Notes: generated by a model from the sequence alone, not told the origin. Shown: positions 34,370 to 45,186, counted from the stretch's first letter. The stretch: 64,000 nucleotides of DNA from Candidatus Nitrosacidococcus sp. I8 (GCF_945836005.1 NZ_OX241534.1:868001-932000); one strand, 5' to 3'. Made by a program: numbers and translations.

Positions 34370-36907
34370 ATGGATGATATTGCCCTAGAAGTTCTTCCCG
34401 TTAATATCGAAGATGAGATGAAACAATCTTATCTCGATTACGCTATGAGCGTAATTGTGGGTAGAGCATTACCGGATGTACGAGATGGGCTAAAACCTGT
34501 GCATAGACGGGTGTTATATGCGATGGAGCAACTCCATAATGATTGGAATAAACCCTACAAAAAATCAGCAAGAATTGTGGGAGATGTGATCGGTAAATAT
34601 CATCCTCATGGAGATACTTCAGTTTATGATGCGATTGTAAGAATGGCACAGCCTTTTGCAATGCGCTATCCGTTGATAGATGGTCAAGGAAATTTTGGCT
34701 CTGTCGATGGCGATCCTCCTGCAGCGATGCGTTATACCGAAATTCGCATGGCAAAAATTTCCCATGAGTTACTTGCTGATCTCCATAAAGAAACGGTAGA
34801 TTTTGTCCCAAATTATGATGAAGTAGAACAAGAGCCTGTTGTTTTACCTACGAAAACACCTAACTTACTAGCTAATGGATCCTCTGGGATTGCGGTAGGG
34901 ATGGCCACTAATATTCCACCTCATAATCTTGGAGAAGTGCTTAATGCGTGTATTGCACTAATCGATGATCCTGATCTAGGAGTGGATGAATTAATTAAGT
35001 ATATTCCGGGACCAGATTTTCCCACCTCTGGAATTATTAATGGTATCGATGGGATCTTAAGTGCTTATCGTACAGGTCGAGGGCGAGTTTTCATTCGAGC
35101 ACGTACTTATATAGAAAATAATGAAAAGAGTGCTAAACAAAGTATTATTGTTACTGAGTTACCTTATACCGTAAATAAAGCTCGTCTGCTTGAGAAAATT
35201 GGTAGCCTTGTTAAAGAGAAAAAGATTGAAGGTATTGTAGGTCTTCGAGATGAGTCTGATAAGGAAGGAATGCGGATGGTCATCGAAGTGCGCAGAGGGG
35301 ATATACCTGAGGTGATACTTAATCAGCTTTATATTCATACCCAGCTACAGACTGTATTTGGAATTAACATGGTTGCCCTTGTGAAGGGACAACCGCAGGT
35401 ATTAAATCTAAAGCAAGTACTGACCTATTTTATTGAGCATCGTCAAGAGGTAGTAACACGGCGCACTATTTTTGACTTAAGAAAAGCAAGGGAGCGGGCT
35501 CATATTTTAGAGGGATTAGCTTTAGCATTGACCAATATTGATCCTATTATCGCTTTGATTAAGGCTTCACCTAATTCAGCAGCAGCTAAGGAAGCACTTT
35601 TATCCCAATCTTGGTCATTAGGTTTTGTAGCAGATATGTTACAACGGATGGGTAGTGATATTTCTAGACCAGAAAATTTGGATAAAAATTATGGAGTTAT
35701 AGAAAATAACTACTATTTATCCCCCATTCAAGCACAAGCAATACTAGATATGCGTCTTCATCGATTAACAGGATTAGAGCAAGATAAAATTATTGATGAA
35801 TATGTACAAATCATTGCTTTAATTCAATCGTTATTAGAGATTCTCTCTAACCCTAATCGACTGATGGCAGTGATTAGAGAAGAATTAACAGAAATAAAAA
35901 GCCAATATATTAGTCCTCGTCGTACTGAAATTAGAGATGAGCGCGTTAATGTTGCCATTGAGGATTTAATTCAAGAAGAAAGTGTAGTGGTTACTTTATC
36001 TCATGGTGGTTATATAAAATCTCAGAGCTTAGATACTTATCGTGCTCAAAAACGAGGTGGTAAGGGTAAAGCGGCAACCACCATGAAAGAAGAGGATTTT
36101 ATTGATAAACTCTTTATTGGTAATACCCATGATACGCTATTATGTTTTTCAAGCCGAGGTAAAGTATATTGGAAAAAGGTTCATGAACTTCCTCAAGGAG
36201 GAAGAACTACTCGTGGAAAACCTATCGTTAATCTACTTCCTTTAGATTCTGATGAGAAAATCAATGCAATTCTTGCAACACGGGAATTTGATGAGGGTAG
36301 GTATATTTTTATGGCAACTGCTTCAGGGGTTGTGAAAAAAACATCGCTACTAGAATTTTCTAGACCTCGTGCTAATGGCATTATTGCTCTAGATTTAGAT
36401 GAAGAGGATTATTTGATTAATGCAGTGCTTACCGATGGTCAGCAGGAAATTATGTTATTTAGTTCTGAAGGTAAAGTCATTCGGTTTTCAGAACAAGAAG
36501 TGAGATCTATGGGGAGAACAGCACGAGGTGTAAAAGGAATTGACCTTAATACAAGTGGCCGAGTAATTGCCCTAGTAATTGCAGAAGGTGGTGCTATCTT
36601 AACTACAACAGAGCTAGGTTATGGGAAATGCACACCGATTACTCAATACCGCCTTCAAGGGCGGGGGGGGAAAGGAATTATTTCTATTCGTACTACCCCT
36701 AAGAATGGTCAAGTGATTGGGGCTACTCAAGTGGAAAGAGAAGATGATATTGTATTAATTACAAATAATGGTACCTTAATTCGCAGTCCTGTAGAAGGCG
36801 TTCCCCTGATGGGACGAAATACTCAAGGGGTTAAATTAATTAATCTTTTGAGTGGTGATCGTTTAGTGGGTATTGATCGAATTGTTGAAGAAAGTGAATC
36901 TACATAA
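34370..36907 (+). CDS. gyrA: DNA gyrase subunit A
   Basis: The 845-residue protein contains the winged-helix/tower core with the quinolone-resistance region [19 protein letters not shown], the active-site tyrosine in [10 protein letters not shown], and a C-terminal beta-pinwheel with the GyrA box QKRGGKG. At the position of E. coli Ser83 there is Thr, as in some wild-type gammaproteobacteria; the Asp equivalent to Asp87 is kept. With GyrB it introduces negative supercoils. AAGGA (34352-34356) lies upstream of ATG 34370. It heads the conserved supraoperon with serC 30 bases downstream. Confidence 0.98.
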   Translation: MDDIALEVLPVNIEDEMKQSYLDYAMSVIVGRALPDVRDGLKPVHRRVLYAMEQLHNDWNKPYKKSARIVGDVIGKYHPHGDTSVYDAIVRMAQPFAMRYPLIDGQGNFGSVDGDPPAAMRYTEIRMAKISHELLADLHKETVDFVPNYDEVEQEPVVLPTKTPNLLANGSSGIAVGMATNIPPHNLGEVLNACIALIDDPDLGVDELIKYIPGPDFPTSGIINGIDGILSAYRTGRGRVFIRARTYIENNEKSAKQSIIVTELPYTVNKARLLEKIGSLVKEKKIEGIVGLRDESDKEGMRMVIEVRRGDIPEVILNQLYIHTQLQTVFGINMVALVKGQPQVLNLKQVLTYFIEHRQEVVTRRTIFDLRKARERAHILEGLALALTNIDPIIALIKASPNSAAAKEALLSQSWSLGFVADMLQRMGSDISRPENLDKNYGVIENNYYLSPIQAQAILDMRLHRLTGLEQDKIIDEYVQIIALIQSLLEILSNPNRLMAVIREELTEIKSQYISPRRTEIRDERVNVAIEDLIQEESVVVTLSHGGYIKSQSLDTYRAQKRGGKGKAATTMKEEDFIDKLFIGNTHDTLLCFSSRGKVYWKKVHELPQGGRTTRGKPIVNLLPLDSDEKINAILATREFDEGRYIFMATASGVVKKTSLLEFSRPRANGIIALDLDEEDYLINAVLTDGQQEIMLFSSEGKVIRFSEQEVRSMGRTARGVKGIDLNTSGRVIALVIAEGGAILTTTELGYGKCTPITQYRLQGRGGKGIISIRTTPKNGQVIGATQVEREDDIVLITNNGTLIRSPVEGVPLMGRNTQGVKLINLLSGDRLVGIDRIVEESEST

Positions 36908-36937
36908 TAAATTAAAATTATTGAGGAATTAGAGGCA

Positions 36938-38020
36938 ATGGCACGTATCTATAATTTTAGTCCTGGTCCAGCAATGCTTCCCAGTGAGGTCATGGAGCAA
37001 GCAAGGGATGAGATACTTAACTGGCATAATACGGGAATGTCAGTCATGGAAATGTCTCATCGAGGCAAGCAATATACAGAGATTGCTGAAGAATCTGAAG
37101 CAGATTTTAGAGAGTTACTGTCAATCCCGAGTAACTACAAAGTATTATTTTTACAAGGAGGTGCTGCAACTCAATTTGCTATGGTACCTATGAATTTATT
37201 ACGTGGTAAGAAAAAAGCAGATTATCTATGCACAGGACACTGGTCCGAAAAAGCGATAGAAGAAGGACAAAAATTCTGTGAAGTAAATGTCGTTGCAAAT
37301 ACTAAGAGTACTAAATTTACTCATATTCCTGCTCAACAAGACTGGAATTTAAATTCAGAGGCAGCCTACTTCCATTACACTCCTAATGAAACTATTGCTG
37401 GAGTAGAGTTTCACTGGATTCCAGAAATAGGTAATGTACCTCTTGCGGTGGATATGTCTTCTACTCTGTTATCTCGACCTATCGATGTTAGCAAATTTGG
37501 TGTGATTTATGCGGGAGCACAAAAGAATATTGGCTGTGCAGGATTAACAATCATTATCGTCCGAGAAGATTTGATAGGTCAAACACTATCTGGAACACCT
37601 ACTATGTTTGACTATCAAATCCACGCTAAAAATAATTCTATGTACAATACCCCATCTACTTATCCATGGTATATCTCTAGTCTAGTATTTAAGTGGTTGA
37701 AGAAAAAAGGCGGGCTTGCGGCTATGGCAGAAATAAATCATAAAAAAGCAGAGACTCTCTATGGATTTGTTGATAATAGTAGTTTTTACACTAACCCAGT
37801 AGATCCAACATGCCGCTCTTGGATGAATGTACCTTTTATCTTAGCTAATTCTAATTTAGATGAGCAATTTCTTAATCAAGCTAAACAAGCAGGATTAGCA
37901 AATTTAAAAGGACATCGATCTGTTGGTGGAATGAGGGCAAGTATTTATAACGCAATGCCTCAAGAAGGTATCAACGCTTTAGTGGATTTTATGAAAGAAT
38001 TTGAGCGTACCAAAGGATAG
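36938..38020 (+). CDS. serC: Phosphoserine aminotransferase
   Basis: The 360-residue PLP enzyme begins IYNFSPGPAMLPSEVMEQAR, with GMSVMEMSHRGKQY, FLQGGAATQFAMVP, VDMSSTLLSRPIDVSKFGVI and the PLP-binding lysine in YAGAQKNIGCAG. It ends in KGHRSVGGMRASIYNAMP. It makes phosphoserine from 3-phosphohydroxypyruvate and also acts in the pyridoxal-phosphate route. The gyrA-serC-pheA-hisC-tyrA-aroA arrangement is a known gammaproteobacterial order; here serA is inserted after serC. Confidence 0.97.
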   Translation: MARIYNFSPGPAMLPSEVMEQARDEILNWHNTGMSVMEMSHRGKQYTEIAEESEADFRELLSIPSNYKVLFLQGGAATQFAMVPMNLLRGKKKADYLCTGHWSEKAIEEGQKFCEVNVVANTKSTKFTHIPAQQDWNLNSEAAYFHYTPNETIAGVEFHWIPEIGNVPLAVDMSSTLLSRPIDVSKFGVIYAGAQKNIGCAGLTIIIVREDLIGQTLSGTPTMFDYQIHAKNNSMYNTPSTYPWYISSLVFKWLKKKGGLAAMAEINHKKAETLYGFVDNSSFYTNPVDPTCRSWMNVPFILANSNLDEQFLNQAKQAGLANLKGHRSVGGMRASIYNAMPQEGINALVDFMKEFERTKG

Positions 38021-38073
38021 TTAATTATCAATCATCTTAGCACTATAACCATATAGTAGAGTGGGAGTATTTT

Positions 38074-39237
38074 ATGTATAAGATTCAAGTATTAAATAAT
38101 ATTTCTGAAAAAGGGTTAGAACGACTCTCTAAAGATCACTATGAAATAGTTTCAGAATCAAAACACCCAGATGCTATTCTTTTACGCTCTTATAATATGC
38201 ATGATATGGCTATTCCCTCTACGCTAAAAGCGGTAGGTCGTGCAGGGGCAGGTACTAATAATATTCCAGTATCTAAATTAAGCAAGCAAGGCATTGCTGT
38301 ATTTAATACGCCTGGAGCAAATGCTAATGCAGTGAAAGAATTAGTGCTTGCAGGATTATTTTTATCTGCAAGAAATATTTGTCAAGCATGGCAAGCAGCT
38401 GCTGCTTTAACTGGAACTGATGATCAAATTCACTTAGAAGTAGAATCGCAAAAAAAGAAATTTGTAGGTATTGAGTTGCCTGGAAAAACCCTAGGTATTG
38501 TAGGACTAGGAGCAATTGGTGTTGAAGTCGCAAATGCTGCTCTAAATTTAGGGATGCGGGTGATTGGTTATGATCCGCAGATTACTGTTAATCGTGCTTG
38601 GGCATTATCAGCCAGTGTAGAACAAGCAGAAAGCTTAGAGTATCTTTTATCTCAAGTAGATTTCTTATCCCTGCATGTTCCCTTAGTAGATTCAACGAAA
38701 GGTTTTATTAATGAAAAAAGTTTAGCCGGAATTAAAAAAGGAGCAAGAATACTTAATTTTGCTCGTGCAGAAATTGTAGTAGAAGAGGCAATTGTCAAAG
38801 CAATTAAAGGAGGTAAAATTGCTGCCTATATCTGTGATTTTCCAGGAAACCACTTAAAGGGACATCCACAAATTATTACGTTACCTCACCTTGGTGCCTC
38901 AACCCATGAAGCAGAGGAAAATTGTGCCATAATGATTTCCGAGCAAATCCGTGATTTCTTGCAGGATGGCGCAGTGCGTAATTCAGTAAATTTTCCAGAT
39001 GCTATGTTACCTAGAACTGAAGGTTGGCGGCTTGCCATCATTAATGCTAACGTGCCTAACATGGTAGCACAAATTTCTACCCATATTGCTCACCAAGGTC
39101 TTAATATTGTAGATATGATTAATAGATCAAAAGGTAATCTTGCTTATACTCTTATTGATATTGATCAACATATTCCAGGAAATTTACTCAATATGCTTCG
39201 CAATACTTCAGGAATATTTTCAGTACGGGTTTTATAA
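38074..39237 (+). CDS. serA: D-3-phosphoglycerate dehydrogenase
   Basis: The 387-residue D-2-hydroxyacid dehydrogenase has GRAGAGTNNIPVSKLSKQGI, NTPGANANAVKELVLAG, the NAD-binding motif GIVGLGAIGVEVANAAL, the catalytic Arg in LNFARAEIVVEE, and the His in LPHLGASTHEAEENCA. A C-terminal ACT domain (NVPNMVAQISTHIAHQGLNI) probably mediates serine feedback. It catalyses the first step of serine synthesis. The start has a good ribosome site (GTGGGAG). It lies 53 bases after serC, so two serine-pathway genes sit together. Confidence 0.95.
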   Translation: MYKIQVLNNISEKGLERLSKDHYEIVSESKHPDAILLRSYNMHDMAIPSTLKAVGRAGAGTNNIPVSKLSKQGIAVFNTPGANANAVKELVLAGLFLSARNICQAWQAAAALTGTDDQIHLEVESQKKKFVGIELPGKTLGIVGLGAIGVEVANAALNLGMRVIGYDPQITVNRAWALSASVEQAESLEYLLSQVDFLSLHVPLVDSTKGFINEKSLAGIKKGARILNFARAEIVVEEAIVKAIKGGKIAAYICDFPGNHLKGHPQIITLPHLGASTHEAEENCAIMISEQIRDFLQDGAVRNSVNFPDAMLPRTEGWRLAIINANVPNMVAQISTHIAHQGLNIVDMINRSKGNLAYTLIDIDQHIPGNLLNMLRNTSGIFSVRVL

Positions 39238-39255
39238 ATTTGCTGCTCATCAATT

Positions 39256-40350
39256 ATGGATGGTAATCAATTACAGCTACAAAAAATTAGAGCAGAAATT
39301 GATATTATAGATGAGCAGATACAAAAATTAATTAGCGATAGGGCAAAATTAGCTTGCAAAACAGCACAGTTGAAGAAATCACTGGATATGGATGCAAGCT
39401 GTTTTCGCCCAGAGCGTGAAGCAGATATATTACGCCGAGTAATTTCACGTAACCAAGGACCACTAGGTGGAAAGGAAATGGCTCGGCTATTTCGTGAAAT
39501 TATGTCTGCCTGTCTTGCATTAGAAACACCTTTAACAGTTTCCTATCTAGGTCCAGAAGGAACATTTACTGAGGCAGCTGTATTAAAACACTTTGGTTTA
39601 TCAGTTAATGCTAGATCTGTTACAGGAATTAGCGATATTTTTCGAAATGTGGAGGAGGGTTTAGCCCATTACGGAGTTGTTCCTGTAGAGAATTCTATAG
39701 AGGGAGCAATTACTCATACTTTAGACGAGTTTTTTAACACATCCTTACAAATTTGTGGCGAAGTTGAACTTGCTATCCATCATCACTTATTAAGCAGCAA
39801 TAGTGCTATCGCTAATATAGATCGGGTGTACGCTCATCCTCAAGCACTAGCTCAGTGTAGGAAATGGTTAGATACTCATTTAGAAGCATCTTGTGAACGG
39901 ATTCCAGTCAATAGTAATGGAGAGGCAGCCCAAAGAGCTGTCAATGAGCTAAATTGTGCTGCGATTGCAGGAGAGCGTGCTCAAAAAATTTATAACCTAC
40001 AATGTTTGGCATCCTATATAGAAGATAATCCTAGAAATACTACTCGCTTTCTTATTATTGGTACTCAAAAAATAACATCTAGTGGAAATGATAAAACTTC
40101 ACTACTTATTTCTGGACCAAATCAACCAGGATTACTATATAGCTTACTTCGGCCGCTAGCAGAAAATCAGATTAGTATGACTCATTTAGAATCAAGACCT
40201 TCTCGATGTGGTCAGTTATGGGAATATACCTTTTTTATCGATTTGGAAGGTCATCAAGATTCACCCAGCATGGTGGATGCGTTATCTGAATTAAAAAAAC
40301 AAGCCTCTTTTTTTAAGCTTTTAGGATCTTATCCAAAAGCTGTTTTGTAG
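39256..40350 (+). CDS. pheA: Bifunctional chorismate mutase / prephenate dehydratase (P-protein)
   Basis: The 364-residue P-protein has an N-terminal AroQ chorismate mutase (LQKIRAEIDIIDEQIQKLIS, FRPEREADILRRV), a prephenate dehydratase (VSYLGPEGTFTEAAVLKHFG, YGVVPVENSIEGAITHTLDE, NTTRFLIIG) and a C-terminal ACT domain with the phenylalanine-binding ESRPSR motif and GLLYSLLRPLAENQ. It makes phenylpyruvate from chorismate and is normally feedback-inhibited by phenylalanine. It follows serA by 18 bases. Confidence 0.96.
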   Translation: MDGNQLQLQKIRAEIDIIDEQIQKLISDRAKLACKTAQLKKSLDMDASCFRPEREADILRRVISRNQGPLGGKEMARLFREIMSACLALETPLTVSYLGPEGTFTEAAVLKHFGLSVNARSVTGISDIFRNVEEGLAHYGVVPVENSIEGAITHTLDEFFNTSLQICGEVELAIHHHLLSSNSAIANIDRVYAHPQALAQCRKWLDTHLEASCERIPVNSNGEAAQRAVNELNCAAIAGERAQKIYNLQCLASYIEDNPRNTTRFLIIGTQKITSSGNDKTSLLISGPNQPGLLYSLLRPLAENQISMTHLESRPSRCGQLWEYTFFIDLEGHQDSPSMVDALSELKKQASFFKLLGSYPKAVL

Positions 40351-40364
40351 ATGATCAAATATTA

Positions 40365-41474
40365 ATGACTGAAAATTTATTTACTCAATTTGCATCAGCA
40401 GGAGTGCAAAGTCTTACTCCTTATCAGCCTGGTAAACCTATTGAGGAACTAGAGCGGGAATATAGAGTAGAAAATGCGATTAAACTGGCTTCAAATGAGA
40501 ATCCTCTAGGACCTAGCCCCCTTGCATTAAAAGCAATGAATAATGTACTTAAAGGGATCTCCCGATATCCAGATGGGAGTGGGTTTCTTCTTAAATCTGC
40601 GCTGTCTTCTCATTTAGATGTTAATTCAGAATATATTACCCTAGGCAATGGTTCCAGTGATTTATTGGACTTTATAGCTCGTATTTTTATCTCTGAGTCT
40701 CATGAAGTACTTTATTCCCAATATTGCTTTGCTCTTTATCCGTTATTAACTAAAATTCAAAGTGCAAAAGGAAGGGAAATTCCTGCTAAAAACTTTGGTC
40801 ATGATTTAATAGCGATGGCTGCAGCAATCAATGATCGTACTCGACTTATTTATATTGCAAATCCAAATAATCCAACAGGTACATGGCTATCTCGCCACGA
40901 ATTAGAATCTTTTTTAGATTCTATCCCTAAACATGTGTTTGTAGTGTTAGACGAAGCTTATTATGAGTATGTGGATGAAAAAGATTATCCTAGATCTATA
41001 GATTGGCTTAATCGCCATCATAATCTATTAATTACTCGAACTTTTTCCAAAGTATATGGGCTTGCTGGATTACGTATTGGCTATGGTTTATCCCATCCTG
41101 ATTTAGCTGACTTGATGAATAGGGTACGCCCCCCATTTAATGTCAATAATCTTGCACTAGCTGCTGCTCTAGCTGGGTTAGAGGATCAAGAGCATATCCA
41201 GCGTAGTTTAAAAATAAACCGTGAAGGGATGAAGCAGTTTGTAGAGGCATTTACTCAACTAGGGCTAGCTTATATTCCCTCTGTAGCAAATTTCATTACA
41301 GTAGATATGGGAAGAACTGCTGATGTGATTTATGAATCTTTACTTGCAAAGGGAGTGATTGTAAGACCTATTGTAAACTATGGACTACCTAACCATTTAC
41401 GAGTTACGGTAGGTACGAAAGAAGAAAATACCTTTTTTATTCAATCTATAAAACAAGTACTTGAGGAAATCTAA
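40365..41474 (+). CDS. hisC: Histidinol-phosphate / aromatic aminotransferase
   Basis: The 369-residue class I/II PLP aminotransferase has IKLASNENPLGPSPLALKAM, ITLGNGSSDLLDFIARIF, IYIANPNNPTGTWLS, VVLDEAYYEYVD and the PLP lysine in TRTFSKVYGLAGLRIGYGL. In this operon position (between pheA and tyrA) the enzyme is thought to serve aromatic amino-acid transamination as well as histidine synthesis; the specificity is inferred from context. Its stop overlaps the tyrA start by one base (TAATG). Confidence 0.93.
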   Translation: MTENLFTQFASAGVQSLTPYQPGKPIEELEREYRVENAIKLASNENPLGPSPLALKAMNNVLKGISRYPDGSGFLLKSALSSHLDVNSEYITLGNGSSDLLDFIARIFISESHEVLYSQYCFALYPLLTKIQSAKGREIPAKNFGHDLIAMAAAINDRTRLIYIANPNNPTGTWLSRHELESFLDSIPKHVFVVLDEAYYEYVDEKDYPRSIDWLNRHHNLLITRTFSKVYGLAGLRIGYGLSHPDLADLMNRVRPPFNVNNLALAAALAGLEDQEHIQRSLKINREGMKQFVEAFTQLGLAYIPSVANFITVDMGRTADVIYESLLAKGVIVRPIVNYGLPNHLRVTVGTKEENTFFIQSIKQVLEEI

Positions 41475-42328
41475 TGATCCAACGCTTATGTATCGTAGGC
41501 CTTGGGTTAATTGGTAGCTCTCTTGCACTCGCACTAAAACGTCGTGGAGCAGTAAATGAAGTTATAGGCTATGATTGTAGTGCCGAACATAGGGAAAAAG
41601 CATTAAATTTAGGCATTGCTGATCGGGTAGAGGCTAATCTTAAAGATGCCCTAAGAGAGGCTGATATAGTTGTGTTATCAGTACCTGTGGGTGCAATGAA
41701 GGGTTTATTTCAGAAAATAGCACCTGATTTAAGTGCTCAAACTATTATGACTGATGTAGGAAGTGCAAAAGGGGTGGTTACTAAATTCGCCTACGCTTAT
41801 CTTAGATCGCATCTTCATAATTTTATACCTGGTCATCCTATTGCGGGAATTGAAAAAAATGGACCAGAGTCAGCTGATTCCCGATTATTTGTTCATCATA
41901 AAGTTATTTTAACGCCTCTACCAGAAAATAACCCTTTAGCAATTGAACAAGTAACTAAAATGTGGGAATACACTGGTGCAACTGTTGTGAAAGTAAGTAT
42001 TTCTCATCACGATGAAGTATTAGCGATGACTAGTCATCTCCCTCATATTCTTGCTTATGCTCTAGTTGATTTATTTAGCCAATGTGAACACCCAGAAGAT
42101 TTTTTACAATTTTCAGCCGGTGGATTTCGAGATTTTTCTCGGGTTGCAAGTAGCAATCCGATTATGTGGCGAGATATTTGTATCGCTAATCATATCCCAC
42201 TGTTAAATTTAATTGATCAATATATAGATAAGCTAGGAGATATTAGGGAGGCAATTCTTCAGCAGGATGCAAATACGCTCACAGAGCTATTTACTCGAGC
42301 AAAATCCATTCGAGATTCTTATCTATAG
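41474..42328 (+). CDS. tyrA: Prephenate dehydrogenase
   Basis: The 284-residue enzyme starts with the NAD-binding motif LCIVGLGLIGSSLALALKRR. It continues with VVLSVPVGAMKGLF, IMTDVGSAKGVV, FIPGHPIAGIEKNGPESAD and the catalytic His region HDEVLAMTSHLPHILAYAL. It oxidatively decarboxylates prephenate to 4-hydroxyphenylpyruvate for tyrosine synthesis. It is monofunctional, without a chorismate mutase domain, and separate from aroA rather than fused as in some relatives. Confidence 0.95.
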   Translation: MIQRLCIVGLGLIGSSLALALKRRGAVNEVIGYDCSAEHREKALNLGIADRVEANLKDALREADIVVLSVPVGAMKGLFQKIAPDLSAQTIMTDVGSAKGVVTKFAYAYLRSHLHNFIPGHPIAGIEKNGPESADSRLFVHHKVILTPLPENNPLAIEQVTKMWEYTGATVVKVSISHHDEVLAMTSHLPHILAYALVDLFSQCEHPEDFLQFSAGGFRDFSRVASSNPIMWRDICIANHIPLLNLIDQYIDKLGDIREAILQQDANTLTELFTRAKSIRDSYL

Positions 42329-42358
42329 ACTAGACTAACTTAGACTAAAAGAAAAAAT

Positions 42359-43687
42359 ATGTCCTTGACCCAATCTTCAGATAACTTGATTATTTTTGTT
42401 GTATTACCTAGTCAATCTCTTTTGGGTCATATAAGAGTACCTGGAGATAAATCTATTTCTCATCGCTCTATCATGATGGGGGCTTTAGCTGAAGGTAAGA
42501 CCACTATTACTGGGTTTTTAGAGGGTGAAGATACTTTAGCCACCTTGAAGGCTTTTCGTGAGTTAGGAGTCCTTATTAAAGGACCGGAAAACGGTAAGGT
42601 GGAAATCTTTGGAGTAGGTATACACGGCTTACAAGCTCCTAGCGACCCTATTTATTTAGGTAATTCTGGTACTTCAATGCGAATATTAGCAGGATTATTT
42701 TCTGGTCAATCTTTTGATACTACTTTAGAAGGCGATATCTCGCTTTCCAAACGTCCTATGAAAAGAGTATGTGATCCTTTAGCCCAAATGGGGGCTGTTA
42801 TTGAAACCACAGATAAAGGAACCCCCCCTTTATATATTCATGGAAATCGAGCTTTAAATGGTATTAATTATAATATGCCTATTGCAAGTGCCCAAGTAAA
42901 ATCTAGCTTGATTTTTGCAGGACTTTATGCAAAAGACAAGACTTGTATCACTGAACCAGCTCCTACTCGAGATCATACTGAAAAAATGCTTGCTGGATTT
43001 GGTTATCCTATAGAGAAGAAGGATAACAGTATTTGTATTATGGGGGGCAGAAAACTACATAGTACAGAGATAGATATTCCAGCAGATATATCTTCTGCTG
43101 CCTTTTTTATGGTTGGTGCAGCTATTAGCCAAGGATCAGAAGTTATCCTAGAACATGTAGGTATTAATCCAACCCGTACTGGAATTATCAATATTCTTAA
43201 ACTTATGGGAGCACAAATAGAAGTAGAAGAACTAGGCACGGTAGGTGGTGAGTCAGTAGGTACCATTTATGTTCGCTCAAGCCAATTACATGGCATTGAT
43301 ATCCCTAAACACTTAGTTCCCCTTGCTATCGATGAATTCCCTGCTTTATTTATTGCTGCGGCTTGTGCTAAAGGAACCACTACTTTATCTGGAGCAGAAG
43401 AGTTACGGGTTAAAGAAAGTGATCGTATTCAGGTAATGGCAGATGGCTTAAATACTTTAGGAATTAAAGCTCAATCCACACCAGATGGGATTATTATTGA
43501 AGGCGGAAAAATTAAAGGGGGATTAGTCTATAGTCACGGTGATCACCGCTGTGCCATGTCGTTTGCGATGGCAGCTCTTGCTTCTCAAGATGCTATTACA
43601 ATTAATGACTGCGCGAATGTAGCTACTTCTTTTCCAGGGTTTTTAGAACTAGCTTCAAATGCTGGATTAGCAATCCGTGCTATTTAG
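42359..43687 (+). CDS. aroA: 3-phosphoshikimate 1-carboxyvinyltransferase (EPSP synthase)
   Basis: The 442-residue enzyme has GDKSISHRSIMMGALAEGKT, YLGNSGTSMRILAGLFSGQ, SLSKRPMKR, SAQVKSSLIFAGLYA, ITEPAPTRDHTEKML, DEFPALFIAAACAKG and ELRVKESDRIQVMADGL, all diagnostic. It joins shikimate-3-phosphate and phosphoenolpyruvate. Residues at the glyphosate site (NSGTSMR with Gly at the E. coli Gly96-like position replaced in context by SGTS) look like the common class. It is 30 bases after tyrA. Confidence 0.96.
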   Translation: MSLTQSSDNLIIFVVLPSQSLLGHIRVPGDKSISHRSIMMGALAEGKTTITGFLEGEDTLATLKAFRELGVLIKGPENGKVEIFGVGIHGLQAPSDPIYLGNSGTSMRILAGLFSGQSFDTTLEGDISLSKRPMKRVCDPLAQMGAVIETTDKGTPPLYIHGNRALNGINYNMPIASAQVKSSLIFAGLYAKDKTCITEPAPTRDHTEKMLAGFGYPIEKKDNSICIMGGRKLHSTEIDIPADISSAAFFMVGAAISQGSEVILEHVGINPTRTGIINILKLMGAQIEVEELGTVGGESVGTIYVRSSQLHGIDIPKHLVPLAIDEFPALFIAAACAKGTTTLSGAEELRVKESDRIQVMADGLNTLGIKAQSTPDGIIIEGGKIKGGLVYSHGDHRCAMSFAMAALASQDAITINDCANVATSFPGFLELASNAGLAIRAI

Positions 43688-43728
43688 CATACAAATTGAA
43701 ATATCTTTTAATTATTTAAATCTAATTT

Positions 43729-44376
43729 ATGCGTTCTTATAAACTCATTGTATTTGATTGGGATGGCACGCTTATGGATTCTGAGCGGCATATTGTGGAT
43801 AGTATGCGTAAAACTATTCAGGAATTAGATCTTCCGCAACGTACAGATAACGAATTACGTAATGTAATTGGATTAGGTTTAAAAGAAGCACTATATACGC
43901 TATATCCTAATTCAGATTCATCTCACTTGAAAACTATAGGGGAACGATATCGATTTCACTATTTTAGTAATCCTTCGAGTAGCCAACTTTTTGATGGCGT
44001 TCCACAGTTATTAGATCAGCTGCATAAACATAATTATTTAATGGCTATTGCCACAGGTAAAGGCAGATCTGGATTGAACCAAGCCTTATCAGATTCTGGG
44101 GTTAAGGATTATTTTTATACTACTCGATGTGCAGAGGAAACTGAATCTAAACCCAACCCTAAGATGCTACAAGAAATTATGGAAGATACCCAAGTAGATA
44201 CACATGAAACTTTAATGGTGGGTGATACAGAATATGATATTTTAATGGCTAAAAATATTGGAGTGGACGCTTTAGCTGTTAGTTACGGCGTGCATGAGAA
44301 AAAGCGTCTGGAGGAATTTTCCCCAATAAGTTGTCTTGATTCAGTGACAGAACTTCATCACTGGTTACTCACTTAG
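43729..44376 (+). CDS. HAD-family hydrolase (phosphoglycolate phosphatase-like)
   Basis: The 215-residue HAD hydrolase has motif I VFDWDGTLMDSERHI, motif II region MAIATGKGRSG, the conserved Lys in ETESKPNPKML and motif IV LMVGDTEYDILMAKNIGVDA, so all catalytic residues are present. It is Gph/YjjG/PpaX-like; the substrate is uncertain. It is located between aroA and cmk, where phosphatases of this type occur in some gammaproteobacteria. Confidence 0.88.
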   Translation: MRSYKLIVFDWDGTLMDSERHIVDSMRKTIQELDLPQRTDNELRNVIGLGLKEALYTLYPNSDSSHLKTIGERYRFHYFSNPSSSQLFDGVPQLLDQLHKHNYLMAIATGKGRSGLNQALSDSGVKDYFYTTRCAEETESKPNPKMLQEIMEDTQVDTHETLMVGDTEYDILMAKNIGVDALAVSYGVHEKKRLEEFSPISCLDSVTELHHWLLT

Positions 44377-44396
44377 GTTATCTATAAACATATTTA

Positions 44397-45077
44397 ATGG
44401 ATATAAATATTCCAGTCATTACTATAGATGGTCCCGGTGGTTCTGGAAAAGGTACGTTAGCACAAAAACTTGCCATTTACTTAAATTGGAATTATTTGGA
44501 TAGTGGTGCTCTATATCGTATCTTAGCTTTAGTAGCAAATAAGCGTGAAATTTCCCTATCCGATGAAGATAAACTATCTTCTCTTATAGAAGAATTAGAT
44601 ATTCAATTTTTCTTATTTACATCAGGACTTAAAATTATTTGGGATAAACTAGATATTAGCCAAGAAATTCGTAGTGAAGATAATGCAGCTACTGCCTCTA
44701 AATTAGCTACACTACCTGCCGTACGCCAATCTTTACTCAAAAAACAACGAAATTTCCGTAAACTGCCAGGGTTAGTTACTGATGGTAGAGATATGGGTAC
44801 CATAGTTTTTCCAGATGCAGTATTTAAATTTTTCTTAACAGCAAGCCCAAAAAAACGTGCTCTAAGACGCTATAACCAGTTGAAAGAAAAAGGTATAAGT
44901 GCTAATCTCACCACTATAGAAAAAGAAGTTGTTGAGAGGGATAAGCGAGATTGTAATCGCAGTATTTCTCCATTGCGTAAGGCTGAGAGTGCTACCATCA
45001 TAGATTCCACGGCAATGAGTATTAATGAGGTATTCCAGCAAGTACTTTTAGAAGTTCATAAAGATTTAAGCATTTAA
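44397..45077 (+). CDS. cmk: Cytidylate kinase
   Basis: The 226-residue kinase has P-loop ITIDGPGGSGKGTLAQKLA, then LDSGALYRILALVA, LVTDGRDMGTIVFPDA, FLTASPKKRALRRYNQLKEK and ERDKRDCNRSISPLRKA. It phosphorylates CMP and dCMP. cmk-rpsA-ihfB is a conserved gammaproteobacterial order, and all three are here in that order. Confidence 0.96.
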   Translation: MDINIPVITIDGPGGSGKGTLAQKLAIYLNWNYLDSGALYRILALVANKREISLSDEDKLSSLIEELDIQFFLFTSGLKIIWDKLDISQEIRSEDNAATASKLATLPAVRQSLLKKQRNFRKLPGLVTDGRDMGTIVFPDAVFKFFLTASPKKRALRRYNQLKEKGISANLTTIEKEVVERDKRDCNRSISPLRKAESATIIDSTAMSINEVFQQVLLEVHKDLSI

Positions 45078-45181
45078 AATGGGAAGTCTATAGCATTATT
45101 TATGCTGGGACTAATTAATAAACACATAAACTGCAGATTATTATCTAGTTAATCTAGTATATTCCGCAAATTAAGGATTTT

Positions 45182-45186
45182 GGTGA
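45182..45186 (+). promoter_or_regulatory. Ribosome binding site that decides the rpsA start
   Basis: GGTGA, complementary to the 16S 3' end, sits five bases before ATG 45192. It overlaps the upstream in-frame TTG/GTG codons (45180, 45183), so those are unlikely to be the starts even though AAGGA precedes them. Confidence 0.55.

Noticed and set aside
34443-34811. 122-codon minus-strand ORF inside gyrA
   Set aside because: Antisense shadow of a highly conserved gene, with no family resemblance or ribosome site.
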